Below are positions 55,201 to 57,098 of a stretch of DNA of 64,000 bases, one piece after another; position 1 is the first letter of the stretch, and each line of letters starts with the position of its first letter. The position numbers were made by a program, and so were the translations under genes. Origin of the DNA: Haemaphysalis longicornis (lineage: Eukaryota > Arthropoda > Arachnida > Ixodida > Ixodidae); NCBI GenBank assembly GCA_013339765.2, contig JABSTR010001229.1, positions 620,001-684,000 on the forward strand, read 5' to 3'. Under the pieces are notes generated by a model. The model had not been told where the DNA came from and did no database searches. It saw only the letters and a list, made by a program, of their open reading frames with translations.

Positions 55201-56848
55201 GCAGAGAGGTCCTATTTCACCCGCTATTTTTGGGGGGTAAGTGAAGTGCACAATATTTGCAGTAAATGCCCACAGTGACTATAACGAAATATGGGTTATA
55301 GAAAGCAAATCGCAGCGCCCATTCAATTTCGTTGTAACGAGGTTTAACTGTATTGTTATTATAAACGGTGTCGTTGTAAATGGGCTTGAATGTATCTACG
55401 GGAATTCCTGTTGCACAGTGATTCTTCTGCAGACCTTCACGTCACCAAATAGTGTATAAGCAGTACAACGTACACAGTACACTAGCTTGGCCCCTGTCCT
55501 GTGGGTACATTAAAAGACAAAACCCAGGTTTGATTCATTCGATAGATTGCCTCTTTAGAATCATACTTACACCACTTTTAACGAAAACTTCGCTCAAATA
55601 AGCTACATAATTAAAGAAAAAAGTGGATGGTCATGCGACCCACTAGCTCATTTCCCGCAACAGAACCCATGATGTCATATGCCCAGCTGTGCAATTGGCT
55701 GAGGCCAGCCAAAGCGAACTCAAATTAGGCAGGGCTTATAAGCTTGCTGAACGAGCTATTTGCGCTTAAATGTAGGGCACATTCTTCTTATAGCAGTAAG
55801 AATTGTGGGGTGAACAATAAAAGTTACGAACGAACATGTAAACACCGAAGCTGTTAGTGCGGCACATTGCTGGCTGACACTGCCTAACACAGCCGTCAGA
55901 CGCGTTGGACTTGTCTGACACAACACTGACCGACTAACATAAGCGGCGGAGTCACGTACATGACCATGTTTTTCAAGTCATAGCTTACGTTTTAGGAAAC
56001 GATTAGTATGAAGAGAATACAGAATAAAATAATAATAATAAAGTACGGAAGCTATAGAAGTCCTGCCAGGAGTAAAGTGTGAACACTGGCACTTCAGCAG
56101 TATTGCAGCGCCATCTATGAAAGTGGGCAATAAACACGATAACCAAACGGCCATCTGTGAGATGGTAGCAACCCTGGTCAGCAGGCTATCTTTAGTTTTA
56201 AGGCTCAGCTCTAGATACGGAATCATCGACGTCACGAAAACACGATTTAGGCGGAGAATTGAAATTTTGGCTTAAAACGTTTAATTTTTCAGTGAATAAA
56301 GCATCGTTTGCTGCTGGACAAGCGCTGAGGGCACTGTAAAACACCAAATCTTTCGAATAAAACAAACTTAAGTTTTGTCTGCATGGCCCCTTTAAAATTT
56401 CAGAAAAACAGCTATAGATGCTTCTCCAATGAGCTTTTGCAGTTCCCAACTTTTGTGACGTCACAAAACGTAGTACCCAAAAGCGTACAAAGCGTCGACA
56501 TGTTTTCACATTTCTGGCATTTTCTGCCTTAATAAACTGCTAGTTGGTAGAATGGTGTATTTAGATTCTCAGCAACGTAATCTGACGATACAGACCAACT
56601 TGTTTCCAGCCATTAGTGTCCCTTTAAGGTGAAGTTTTGTGCATGGTCATGCATCTTTGTATCCGGTGGCGTGTGACTGTGTGTGTTTTGCTGCCTTGGC
56701 CCGTGCAGTCTTTCAAGCAGATCGAACATGGCCCCCTGGAGTTAGCCGTGTGCCGCTTCTGCCAGAACAACACGATGGGTGCCCAGTGCGAGGAGTGTGT
56801 GGAGGGCTTCTTCATAGCAGGCAGAGACATCGCCCACGGCTGCCGACC
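6762..56848 (+). CDS. MEGF8: MEGF8-like multidomain membrane protein, C-terminal half, 16 exons in the window
   Basis: Sixteen plus-strand exons joined by splice sites encode about 1,050 residues. In order these are the second half of a CUB domain, two EGF modules, six kelch repeats (a full propeller), about five cysteine-rich PSI modules, a calcium-binding-type EGF, an EGF and two to three laminin-EGF modules. MEGF8 is known as a single-pass protein with two CUB-EGF-kelch-PSI-EGF halves that acts at the cell surface in signalling, partly with the ubiquitin ligase MGRN1. The ECTNGHHTC EGF followed by laminin-EGF modules fits its C-terminal half. Attractin shares CUB-EGF-kelch-PSI but has a C-type lectin domain, not seen here. 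The transmembrane segment and tail should follow beyond 64000. Many N-glycosylation sequons occur (NLT, NVS, NAT, NTT, NVT, NRS, NCS, NHT, NNT). Introns run from 0.7 to 8.3 kb and are full of transposons. Confidence 0.88.
7324..9823. mobile_element. Candidate TTAA-flanked TIR element, 2.5 kb
   Basis: TTAA at 7320-7323 is followed by CGGGGGATGCGGCTTTC. At the other side GAAAGCCATGTCCCCCC is followed by TTAA at 9824-9827. The termini match at about 13 of 17 positions when inverted. No transposase is readable inside, so it would be non-autonomous and old. The SINE at 8178-8415 lies within it. Confidence 0.5.
8178..8415 (+). mobile_element. tRNA-derived SINE (Ruka-type, hard tick)
   Basis: A tRNA-like head (GGTGGCTCAGTGGCTAAGGC as A-box region, GGGTGCAATTC as B-box region) is followed by GGCCGCGGCGGCCGC and a body with AAAAACGCCCGTGTGTACG and CCCCAGGTGGTCAAAATTAA. 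It ends in an ATCA repeat. It is flanked by the perfect 16-bp direct repeat ACTGCGCAACCAGTTA (8162-8177 and 8416-8431). SINEs of this type are reported from hard ticks, which is the main organism clue. It depends on LINE machinery for movement. Confidence 0.88.
10488..10735 (+). CDS. MEGF8: MEGF8 exon B: end of CUB, EGF, start of second EGF
   Basis: Acceptor TTTCAAGCAG at 10478-10487, donor GTGGGC from 10736, starts after two carried bases and ends on a codon boundary. The first part completes the CUB (TGWLSVYFRRG, GFSGHFR). Then comes an EGF: CPGTC, CSPSGECVCSPGHVGSHC. The next EGF begins with CPNDCLSSQHHGLCEK and is finished by exon C. A nearer AG at 10483-10484 would put the frame out, so 10487 is preferred. 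Confidence 0.9.
10736..12147 (+). other. MEGF8: Intron B-C, proximal part without recognised repeats
   Basis: G-rich sequence including GGATGGATGG and a G10 run near 11000. The motif TTAAAGGGACACTTAAG near 11646 resembles termini of a tick repeat also seen at 56612-56626. No coding signal. Confidence 0.5.
12148..12174. repeat. Perfect 27-bp palindrome
   Basis: CTAGAGTGCTGTC-C-GACAGCACTCTAG has 13 fully paired bases on each side of a single central base. Its half-site is the same motif found, as GAGTGCCGTCCGAC, in the terminal repeats of the adjoining element at 12192-12558. Confidence 0.9.
12192..12558 (+). mobile_element. Small inverted-repeat element enclosing a tRNA-like module
   Basis: GGCTAGAGTGCCGTCCGACG at 12192-12211 pairs with 12539-12558 (18 of 20). 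About 60 bp inside is a tRNA-like segment, 12251-12325, with TAGTGTAGAGGAT (A-box-like) and GTGGTTCGAAGACC (B-box-like). A T-run at about 12328-12342 follows that could stop RNA polymerase III. No protein frame is present. It may be a SINE trapped in a MITE or a foldback element that gained a Pol III promoter. Confidence 0.65.
12906..14500. mobile_element. pogo-like TIR element, 1.6 kb, non-autonomous
   Basis: TA at 12904-12905 is followed by CAGATAAACCTCGATATAACG. The other end reads CGTTATATCGAGGTTCAACTG and is followed by TA at 14501-14502. The TIRs are near-perfect inversions, and CAGT..AACCTCG termini with TA target sites are typical of pogo/Tigger-type elements. Subterminal copies of TTCGTAAAATCGAG occur at both ends. 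No transposase frame survives. Confidence 0.82.
14501..15930 (+). other. MEGF8: Intron B-C, middle part
   Basis: It holds a fragment resembling a dispersed arthropod repeat (CATCGCCATCAGCC, then CACTGCAGGACGAAGGC) near 15027-15110, and the 12-bp-arm hairpin ATAAAGTGCTGT/ACAGCACTTTAT at 15134-15167. No exon-like sequence is seen. Confidence 0.5.
15931..17380 (+). mobile_element. Diverged relative of the 28.5-kb and 41.4-kb TTAA elements
   Basis: Long blocks are alignable by eye with 29465-30130: GCAGCTGGCGGTG vs ACAGCTGGCAGTG, then CTGATATCCGACGATTAGG. CTCTTATCACAGAAATTAGG, GTTTAGTAACTGCATAGTAG and GGGCCCTGATAACAAAAACC also have counterparts there. The termini are not preserved well enough to place boundaries; a GTCT microsatellite lies within. 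Confidence 0.6.
16083..16113. repeat. (GTCT)n microsatellite
   Basis: About seven uninterrupted GTCT units followed by GTG, inside the degenerate TTAA element. Confidence 0.95.
17650..17946 (+). CDS. MEGF8: MEGF8 exon C: end of second EGF and kelch blade 1
   Basis: Acceptor GGCGTGCAG ends at 17649 and donor GTGCGC starts at 17947, both on codon boundaries (99 codons). GYGLCSCGDQYGGADCS completes the second EGF. RLGHSLLALEPNQLWLFGG, then DALYVYDLDFDRWKK, form a kelch repeat with the GG pair and the spaced Tyr and Trp. The exon is strikingly GC-rich against AT-rich introns, so its antisense frames also stay open; those are shadows. Confidence 0.93.
17947..18581 (+). other. MEGF8: Intron C-D, proximal part
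   Basis: It begins with pyrimidine runs (18100-18140) and continues as ordinary intronic sequence. No repeat family or exon is recognised until the TTAA at 18582. Confidence 0.5.
18582..19214 (-). mobile_element. Reverse-orientation copy of the TTAA/AGGGGCCATGAAG family
   Basis: It starts TTAAAGGGGCCACGAAGAC and continues GATTTTATTCAAAAGATTT and GCTTTATCCACTGAGAAATT. Read backwards this follows the right end of the 61609-63673 element, then jumps without interruption to the equivalent of 62590 and back to about 61835. It therefore lacks the element nested there. The left terminus is lost at about 19214. Confidence 0.7.
19225..19400 (-). mobile_element. Fragment of the 62590-63562 piggyBac-like element
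   Basis: ATGAAAAAGGGAGGTCTCGG and ACAAATTTTTTATTACATAAA, then GCAGCTAATTATATGTTC, match the reverse complement of about 63535-63400. Only the terminal part remains. A further shared block of about 50 bp occurs at 20840-20890. Confidence 0.7.
19401..20130. other. GC-rich intronic sequence with a diverged duplicate of 20610-20790
   Basis: CCGCACAACGCCGACGCGCACG, then AAGTGTTTTATTCAA and GCGCGGCGCTGACG, recur about 1 kb downstream at 20610-20790. No gene is identified; the open frames here are GC-driven. Confidence 0.6.
20131..20178. repeat. Poly(T) followed by (GA)n
   Basis: About 30 T residues followed by GAGAGAGAGAGAGAGAGG. It may mark the tail of a retroposed sequence on the minus strand, but no parent element was recognised. 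Confidence 0.85.
20238..21486. mobile_element. Candidate hAT-like element with ATTCGAATATTCG ends
   Basis: The right end carries ATATTCGAAAAATATCG, then GATATTCGCACACCCCTA. The left side has CTTCGAATATTCGATTAGGG. Termini of the form TAGGGGTGTGCGAATATTCG are common in arthropod hAT MITEs. Only the right end is well preserved and no 8-bp duplication can be shown, so the left boundary is approximate. Confidence 0.45.
21489..22299 (+). other. MEGF8: Intron C-D, unassigned stretch
   Basis: Mixed composition without clear TIRs, tandem repeats or splice-flanked coding sequence. Confidence 0.5.
22304..23807. mobile_element. TTAA-flanked TIR element with a tRNA-like module (copy 1)
   Basis: TTAA at 22300-22303 precedes AGGGGTCGTGAAAAG. 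CTCTTCACGACCCCT precedes TTAA at 23808-23811. A second, longer copy lies in the same orientation at 38362-40280. On the minus strand, about 22880-22783 resembles a tRNA (TAGTGTACTGGATAAAG, CGCAAGTTCTAATTGC) and ends in a T12 run. No protein-coding frame is intact. Confidence 0.8.
22783..22880 (-). other. tRNA-like Pol III module inside copy 1
   Basis: A-box-like TAGTGTACTGGATAAAG and B-box-like GCAAGTTCTAATTGC, followed on the minus strand by GCACATGGGCAC and T12. The B box has lost the TTCGA core, so promoter function is doubtful. The equivalent module at 38799-38899 is better preserved. Confidence 0.6.
23808..24370 (+). other. MEGF8: Intron C-D, with a repeat at 24086-24312
   Basis: 24086-24312 (ATAGATGCTTCTCCAATGAG, GTCACAAACTGTAGTACC, CAACTTGTTTCCA) is duplicated in the same orientation at 56400-56621. 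It is probably part of a dispersed element whose end reads TAGTGTCCCTTTAA. The rest is unassigned. Confidence 0.65.
24371..24567. repeat. Head-to-head inverted repeat, ~92-bp arms, 12-nt spacer
   Basis: AGCCTATTTGAGTGAAGTTT at 24371 pairs with the sequence ending ACTTCACTCAAATAGGCT at 24567. The inner ends GGTCTGC and GCAGAC are separated by about 12 A-rich bases. The arms have modest mismatch. This looks like two termini of the AGGGGCCATG family fused head to head. Confidence 0.85.
24476..25308 (+). mobile_element. TTAA/AGGGGCCATG family copy, left end altered
   Basis: It begins GCAGACAAAACACAAGTTTGG and ends ATTTTGTCTGCATGGCCCCT followed by TTAA. The left terminus lacks the AGGGGCCAT block and instead abuts the inverted segment at 24371-24463. 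Related copies lie at 55511-56391 and 61609-63673. Confidence 0.7.
25377..25921. mobile_element. Foldback MITE with ~215-bp inverted arms and TA target site
   Basis: TA then CAGGTGCCGTCAGAAGTAAT opens the element. ATTACTTTTGACTGCACCTG then TA closes it. The arms (about 25377-25594 and 25708-25921) pair almost throughout, including GAGCAGAACACGCATGCG and CTATCAGCGCCATCG on the other arm. The loop is about 113 bp. No protein is encoded. As RNA it would form a hairpin of more than 200 bp. Confidence 0.9.
26295..26460 (+). CDS. MEGF8: MEGF8 exon D: kelch blade 2, with an apparent frameshift
   Basis: Acceptor TTGTTGCAG at 26294 and donor GTAAGT from 26461. It reads LNVSREAGHAPTARRFHGAAMVSW in one frame, split as LNVSREAGHA and PTARRFHGAAMVSW, then must change frame near 26364-26372 (TGGGAGC) to read SMYIFGGLNATGVLGDFW and KFATDFYTWTRVP. 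The exon is 166 bp; without one base it would be 165 bp and phase 0 at both ends, agreeing with both neighbours. A homopolymer (GGG) error in the assembly is the simplest cause. Confidence 0.85.
26461..27167 (+). other. MEGF8: Intron D-E (0.7 kb)
   Basis: The shortest intron seen in this gene, with GT-AG ends and no recognised repeat. TGAGGTTCGTTATAATGCTG near 26908 resembles a pogo-like terminus but has no partner. Confidence 0.7.
27168..27342 (+). CDS. MEGF8: MEGF8 exon E: kelch blade 3
   Basis: Acceptor TTCTTGGCAG at 27167, donor GTAAGT at 27343. It starts on a codon and ends with one extra base. TTPDVPALAGLTLTNVDNRQ, then LVLIGGFSPEYGFQDKTLAY and SIEAMDWRVLNTTGTVPIG, give a kelch repeat with the Gly-Gly pair and the late Trp. 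The phase-1 end matches exon F exactly (G+GT). Confidence 0.92.
27343..28556 (+). other. MEGF8: Intron E-F, proximal part
   Basis: No repeat or coding signal is identified before the TTAA element that starts at 28561. A short local repeat of GTTGCTTTT/CAACTGTTGC occurs around 27580-27640. Confidence 0.55.
28561..30244 (+). mobile_element. piggyBac-like TTAA element, copy in plus orientation
   Basis: TTAA (28557-28560) then CTCTTTCGCTACCGCC opens it. GGGTAGCGAAAGAG then TTAA (30245-30248) closes it. TTAA targets and a CYCTTT terminus are hallmarks of the piggyBac superfamily. The 1.68-kb interior carries no transposase. It aligns with 41401-43030 in the opposite orientation and with the degraded 15931-17380. 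Confidence 0.82.
30456..30634 (+). CDS. MEGF8: MEGF8 exon F: kelch blade 4
   Basis: Acceptor TTATGTGCAG at 30455, donor GTGAGT at 30635. Two starting bases complete the split Gly codon and the exon ends on a codon. VYGHTSDYHRATESIYVFGG, then SDHLYVLHMPTRRWSRLPPD, is a well-kept kelch repeat with HTS, YVFGG, LYVL and RRW positions. Confidence 0.94.
31087..31195. repeat. (TG)n microsatellite
   Basis: Nearly pure TG from 31087 to about 31163, then TG with CG interruptions to 31195. Such tracts produce long Cys-Val or Thr-His open frames on the two strands that are not genes. Confidence 0.98.
31455..31600 (+). mobile_element. Degraded Ruka-type SINE fragment
   Basis: GTGCATTCGATTCCAGC, then GTGCCCGTGTGTTGATATTT and CCCCAGGTGGTCTAAACTAA, match in order the body of the intact SINE at 8230-8370. 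Its A-box end and tail are not recognisable. Confidence 0.75.
32543..32687 (+). CDS. MEGF8: MEGF8 exon G: kelch blade 5
   Basis: Acceptor CCTGATCAG at 32542, donor GTAAGC at 32688. ISPRYFHASASTENSLFILG, then GRNGSGEAILEPFAYDFSCN and HWIPLDGP, form a kelch repeat. One base is left over and joins AC of the next exon to make Tyr. Confidence 0.92.
32688..33641 (+). other. MEGF8: Intron G-H (0.95 kb)
   Basis: It contains a T-run near 33401-33416, short GTACATGT repeats around 32843-32880, and otherwise unassigned sequence. GT-AG ends. Confidence 0.65.
33642..33894 (+). CDS. MEGF8: MEGF8 exon H: kelch blade 6 and first PSI module
   Basis: Acceptor GTGGCGTGCAG ends at 33641 and the donor GTGGGT starts at 33895. 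VQLVGEQPRSLVGASATLLR, then GQLYLLGGSSVRLQRVSLPR, is the sixth blade. DLCSLFSHSRLGCLRSVGCS and YCSVQDTHGNVTHCYSSART begin a cysteine-rich PSI-type module. It ends with two bases that exon I completes to Ser. Very GC-rich. Confidence 0.93.
33895..35028 (+). other. MEGF8: Intron H-I (1.1 kb)
   Basis: AT-rich ordinary intron with GT-AG ends. No repeat family or RNA gene recognised. Confidence 0.65.
35029..35173 (+). CDS. MEGF8: MEGF8 exon I: PSI module
   Basis: Acceptor TTCTGCTGTGCAG at 35028 and donor GTGAGT at 35174. The first base completes Ser, then CIHHRAGTLEVAQGKVCDAD, WLGNRSCYQYNTCEDCVASW and PAHPSVQH. The SCxxxxxCxxC spacing followed in exon J by TCQWC is characteristic of PSI folds. It carries an NRS glycosylation sequon. 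Confidence 0.92.
36158..36378. repeat. Compound microsatellite (GAGT)n-(TG)n-(GA)n
   Basis: About 14 GAGT units, then GT-rich sequence, then a long GA tract with few interruptions. The serine/leucine, histidine/threonine and Arg-Glu open frames across it are artefacts of the repeat. Confidence 0.97.
36593..36705. repeat. Long hairpin, 44-bp arms, 25-nt loop
   Basis: TTGAACCGCGTTGTATTAAA, then ACTTCAACATACAAAGGAAG, at 36593-36636 pairs with 36662-36705 with two or three mismatches. It sits within an intron of MEGF8, so it would be transcribed. It could be a foldback element remnant or a source of small RNA. Confidence 0.88.
36808..36900 (+). mobile_element. tRNA-derived SINE head fragment
   Basis: CAATGGCACAATCGGGTAGA resembles an A box and CCTGGGTTCGATTCTGACC a B box, followed by CAGGAAGCATTTTTTTCATG. 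The tRNA-like head is clear but the body differs from the SINE at 8178. It may be a different SINE family or a truncated one. Confidence 0.65.
38056..38263 (+). CDS. MEGF8: MEGF8 exon J: PSI modules
   Basis: Acceptor CCTCTTGCAG at 38055, donor GTGAGT at 38264. TCQWCTGCRKGRCISTGESS completes the previous PSI. CPLRSCLASECEKCRDLGSC and MWTRQVVRSS start the next. The exon ends with one base (A), completed to Ser by exon K. A donor at 38251 (CAG|GTGGTC) is possible but would break phase with exon K. Confidence 0.92.
38799..38899 (-). other. tRNA-like Pol III module inside copy 2
   Basis: On the minus strand: A-box-like TAGTGTAGTGGGTAAAGG, then B-box-like GGTCGCAAGTTTGAATCGC, a 3' segment ACACGGGGCAC, and a T12 run (38798-38787) that would terminate Pol III. 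It resembles a tRNA with an enlarged middle. It is not a plain tRNA gene. Confidence 0.7.
39350..39800. mobile_element. Insertion within copy 2, absent from copy 1
   Basis: Copy 1 reads GTGCAAGAATATCAGCTAGC without a break (about 23331-23350). Copy 2 reads GTGCAAGATTTGCTTG, then about 450 bases, then TATACCGGCTAGCAG. The insert has a T26-like run at about 39627-39654 followed by TG repeats and a GCGCCATGTCCGTGGCGC inverted motif. Its class is unknown. Confidence 0.75.
40597..41096. mobile_element. Short relative of the AGGGGCCATG TIR family
   Basis: The left end reads TTTTAAAGGGCCCACGAAAAG and GGTTCATTAAAAAGG. The right end reads TTGTATTTTGTCTTAATGGCCCCTTT. The termini are inverted relatives of each other and of the elements at 24476, 55511 and 61609, but the TTAA duplication is not intact on the right. 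Confidence 0.6.
41106..41154. repeat. Perfect 20-bp-arm hairpin
   Basis: GAAACCAGTCATCACATTTT at 41106-41125 pairs perfectly with 41135-41154 across the 9-nt GCTCATGCA, where two more pairs can form. It lies directly beside the end of the element at 41096. Confidence 0.95.
41401..43030 (-). mobile_element. piggyBac-like TTAA element, copy in minus orientation
   Basis: TTAA (41397-41400) then CTCTTTTGTTACC; at the other end GGTAACGAAAGAG then TTAA (43031-43034). Its reverse complement aligns along most of its length with 28561-30244, including AAAATTGGTTAGGCACTAAT, CAGGAACAAAAATGCAAATG and CGCAGAAACTGCC-type blocks. It has no transposase frame. Confidence 0.82.
44302..44516 (+). CDS. MEGF8: MEGF8 exon K: PSI module, GC splice donor
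   Basis: Acceptor CTGTGGTGCAG at 44301. The first two bases complete Ser; then ELGHTLNVRPIFDWTCVGRT, LKDASSFPVESNPPRPCPKR and CSQHTSCSECLASAGGEGGW are followed by HECRWSSALAE. The conserved continuation (Cys-Met) is at the next exon in phase 0, which requires the donor GAG|GCAAGC at 44517. The first GT downstream (44532) would add ASPPP and has a poor consensus. Confidence 0.9.
44517..45379 (+). other. MEGF8: Intron K-L (0.86 kb), GC-AG type
   Basis: Donor GCAAGC and acceptor CGGGTGCAG. No repeats recognised inside. Confidence 0.75.
45380..45646 (+). CDS. MEGF8: MEGF8 exon L: PSI modules, with two apparent frameshifts
   Basis: Acceptor CGGGTGCAG at 45379, donor GTGAGT at 45647. CMTPSYVGLRCEGASCGQVL runs in the first frame. 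Conserved PSI cysteines then continue in a second frame (GQAAHCLRDP) and a third (ECGWCGLRAPGANGRGLCMR). The shifts fall at about 45475-45485 (GCCGGGGCC) and 45508-45516 (GACCCTCCG). Each is explained by one missing base in a GC-rich run. Even then the end leaves two bases, while exon M needs one, so a third error or an unseen small exon is implied. Confidence 0.8.
45647..47224 (+). other. MEGF8: Intron L-M (1.6 kb)
   Basis: GT-AG ends. The region 46800-47110 has short inverted and repeated words (GGAAATGCACAGGAAAT, GGATCAGGATCC) but no recognised element. A small missed exon is possible because the flanking phases disagree. Confidence 0.6.
47225..47402 (+). CDS. MEGF8: MEGF8 exon M: calcium-binding-type EGF
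   Basis: Acceptor CTCTTTGCAG at 47224, donor GTGTGT at 47403. NVSQWLQTLGSEVDWYYFVR precedes the EGF PPENECTNGHHTCDAEREEC, VDTADGFECICKQGYAIS. The N-x-C and D/N-x-F-x-C pattern suggests calcium binding. Starts with two carried bases and ends with two, matching exon N (AG+T = Ser). Confidence 0.92.
47403..49351 (+). other. MEGF8: Intron M-N (1.9 kb)
   Basis: It contains a 618-bp TTAA element at 47927-48544 and a C-run near 48622-48637. The remainder is unassigned. Confidence 0.7.
47927..48544. mobile_element. piggyBac-like MITE, 618 bp
   Basis: TTAA (47923-47926) then CCCTTTCACTGCCAG; at the far end CTCGGCAGTGAAAGA then TTAA (48545-48548). A CCCTTT terminus with TTAA target sites is typical of piggyBac-type MITEs. 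Internal repeats of CTGCCATGCCC and CTGCCACTCCC follow the left end. No coding frame. Confidence 0.82.
49352..49559 (+). CDS. MEGF8: MEGF8 exon N: EGF and start of laminin-EGF
   Basis: Acceptor GGTGCTGCAG ends at 49351 and the donor GTGAGG starts at 49560. After a glycine-rich link (GGGGAGSPM) comes an EGF, CEPVCPEGCDQGHCVRPNEC and RCHFGYVGRNC. A laminin-EGF follows, CHCNGHSDCAGPDHLDVCTK and CHNHTK. Starts with one carried base and ends on a codon boundary. The GGT repeat at the start is variable sequence and could differ in length between strains. Confidence 0.92.
50269..50500 (+). pseudogene. Remnant encoding tandem basic (RxRDAERKRQRR) repeats
   Basis: RRARDAERKRQRRAADSSLR, then after a stop LKRQRRVADPD, are two copies of a basic repeat of a type I associate with tick Helitron/PIF1-like helicase coding regions. 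The frame is broken by a stop at 50449-50451 and fades after ADPD. Family assignment is from memory and uncertain. Its presence inside a TTAA element suggests capture or nested insertion. Confidence 0.4.
50988..51230 (-). pseudogene. Acidic N-terminal remnant, possibly piggyBac transposase
   Basis: An 80-codon minus-strand frame contains SVDDFSEEENC and SDDSDSTEASDEDHDGGGDS. Acidic Ser/Asp/Glu-rich N-termini are usual in piggyBac transposases, and the surrounding TIRs fit. No catalytic part (DDD domain) follows, so it is non-functional. Confidence 0.4.
51448..53004 (+). other. MEGF8: Intron N-O, distal part
   Basis: It holds the tandem array 51859-52115. Otherwise only short A-runs (52240-52265) and no recognised element are seen up to the acceptor at 53004. 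Confidence 0.6.
51859..52115. repeat. Tandem repeat, ~81-95-bp units, about 2.7 copies
   Basis: Units begin with GCAGTTAA at 51859, 51940 and 52035. Each continues through AAAAT, GTGCATG and CGCGCAC-type blocks to GCGAYCRCCCG. Copies are diverged in length and sequence. Confidence 0.75.
53005..53175 (+). CDS. MEGF8: MEGF8 exon O: laminin-EGF, GC splice donor
   Basis: Acceptor GTCTGTGCAG at 53004. GPQCGHCEPFYVGNPAQGGR and CVPCLEYCHQHTNICVEAGQ, then LDFNESAGSLSPAEFLE, close the laminin-EGF begun in exon N and start the next cysteine-poor link. Both ends are phase 0. The donor is GAG|GCAAGC at 53176, identical to that of exon K; the next GT (53186) would add ASTL with a weak consensus. Confidence 0.9.
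53366..55392. mobile_element. TA-flanked TIR element split by a nested element
   Basis: TA then CAGTCTAGTCCACTAATAAC at 53366. The right end GTTGTAAATGGGCTTGAATG is followed by TA at 55393-55394. TIRs are diverged (about 17 of 24). The similar CAGTGTAGACC element at 58629 suggests the same family. Its interior is interrupted at 54231-55352. Confidence 0.6.
54233..55350. mobile_element. pogo-like TIR element, 1.1 kb, nested
   Basis: TA (54231-54232) then CAGTTAAACCTCGTTATAAC; the right end GTTGTAACGAGGTTTAACTG then TA (55351-55352). TIRs are near-perfect over about 20 bp. No transposase is intact. Confidence 0.85.
55511..56391 (+). mobile_element. TTAA/AGGGGCCATG family copy, left end truncated
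   Basis: Starts GACAAAACCCAGGTTTGATT and ends TTTGTCTGCATGGCCCCT then TTAA (56392-56395). Internally parallel to 24476-25308 and 61609 onward, e.g. ATAAGCTACATAATTA and GTCACGAAAACACGATTT. Confidence 0.75.
56400..56626 (+). repeat. Dispersed repeat, second copy of 24086-24312
   Basis: ATAGATGCTTCTCCAATGAG, CACAAAACGTAGTACC and CAACTTGTTTCCAGCC follow the same order as at 24086-24312 and end in TAGTGTCCCTTTAAGG, a likely element terminus. It abuts the element ending at 56391, as copy 1 lies just ahead of a relative of it. Confidence 0.75.
56709..56848 (+). CDS. MEGF8: MEGF8 exon P: laminin-EGF module (last exon in window)
   Basis: Acceptor at 56708, donor GTAAGT at 56849. SFKQIEHGPLELAVCRFCQN, NTMGAQCEECVEGFFIAGRD and IAHGCRP follow the laminin-EGF pattern (CxxCxxNTxGxxCexCxxGff). 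It ends with two bases of a Pro codon. The following exon, expected to begin with a cysteine-rich module, is not found before 64000. Confidence 0.92.
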
Positions 56849-57096
56849 GTAAGTCACAATGCAGCTGCCTCGTGGGGCCACGAGGATGGGCTACCGAGCA
56901 GTCTGGCTACAGCTGCTTATTGTAAGAGAGGTGCGGCCTGCCCAGTGCCCTTCTCTGCCACTTTTTTCCTCAGTCTCCTTGTCCTCTGGCCCATCGACTG
57001 TAACACTGGACATAGGCGGAAGACGAGGTACAGCAGCAGTTTCAGGGGCCCTGAGTGGAGTGTGCGTCGATAGCTTCAAATAGCGTTACAAGTTAA
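56849..57096 (+). other. MEGF8: Start of the intron after exon P
   Basis: Ordinary sequence between the donor and the TIR element at 57099. The intron is longer than 7.1 kb and continues past the window. Confidence 0.6.
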
Positions 57097-57098
57097 TA

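Larger units (their letters stand above)
53176..56708 (+). other. MEGF8: Intron O-P (3.5 kb), GC-AG type
   Basis: It contains nested TA elements (53366-55392 with 54233-55350 inside), a TTAA-family copy (55511-56391) and a dispersed repeat (56400-56626). The acceptor is GGCCCGTGCAG at 56708. Confidence 0.75.

Noticed and set aside
6762..56848. Attractin rather than MEGF8
   Set aside because: Attractin has the CUB-EGF-kelch-PSI order but also a C-type lectin domain; here a run of PSI modules is followed by a calcium-type EGF and laminin-EGF modules, as in the MEGF8 C-terminal half.
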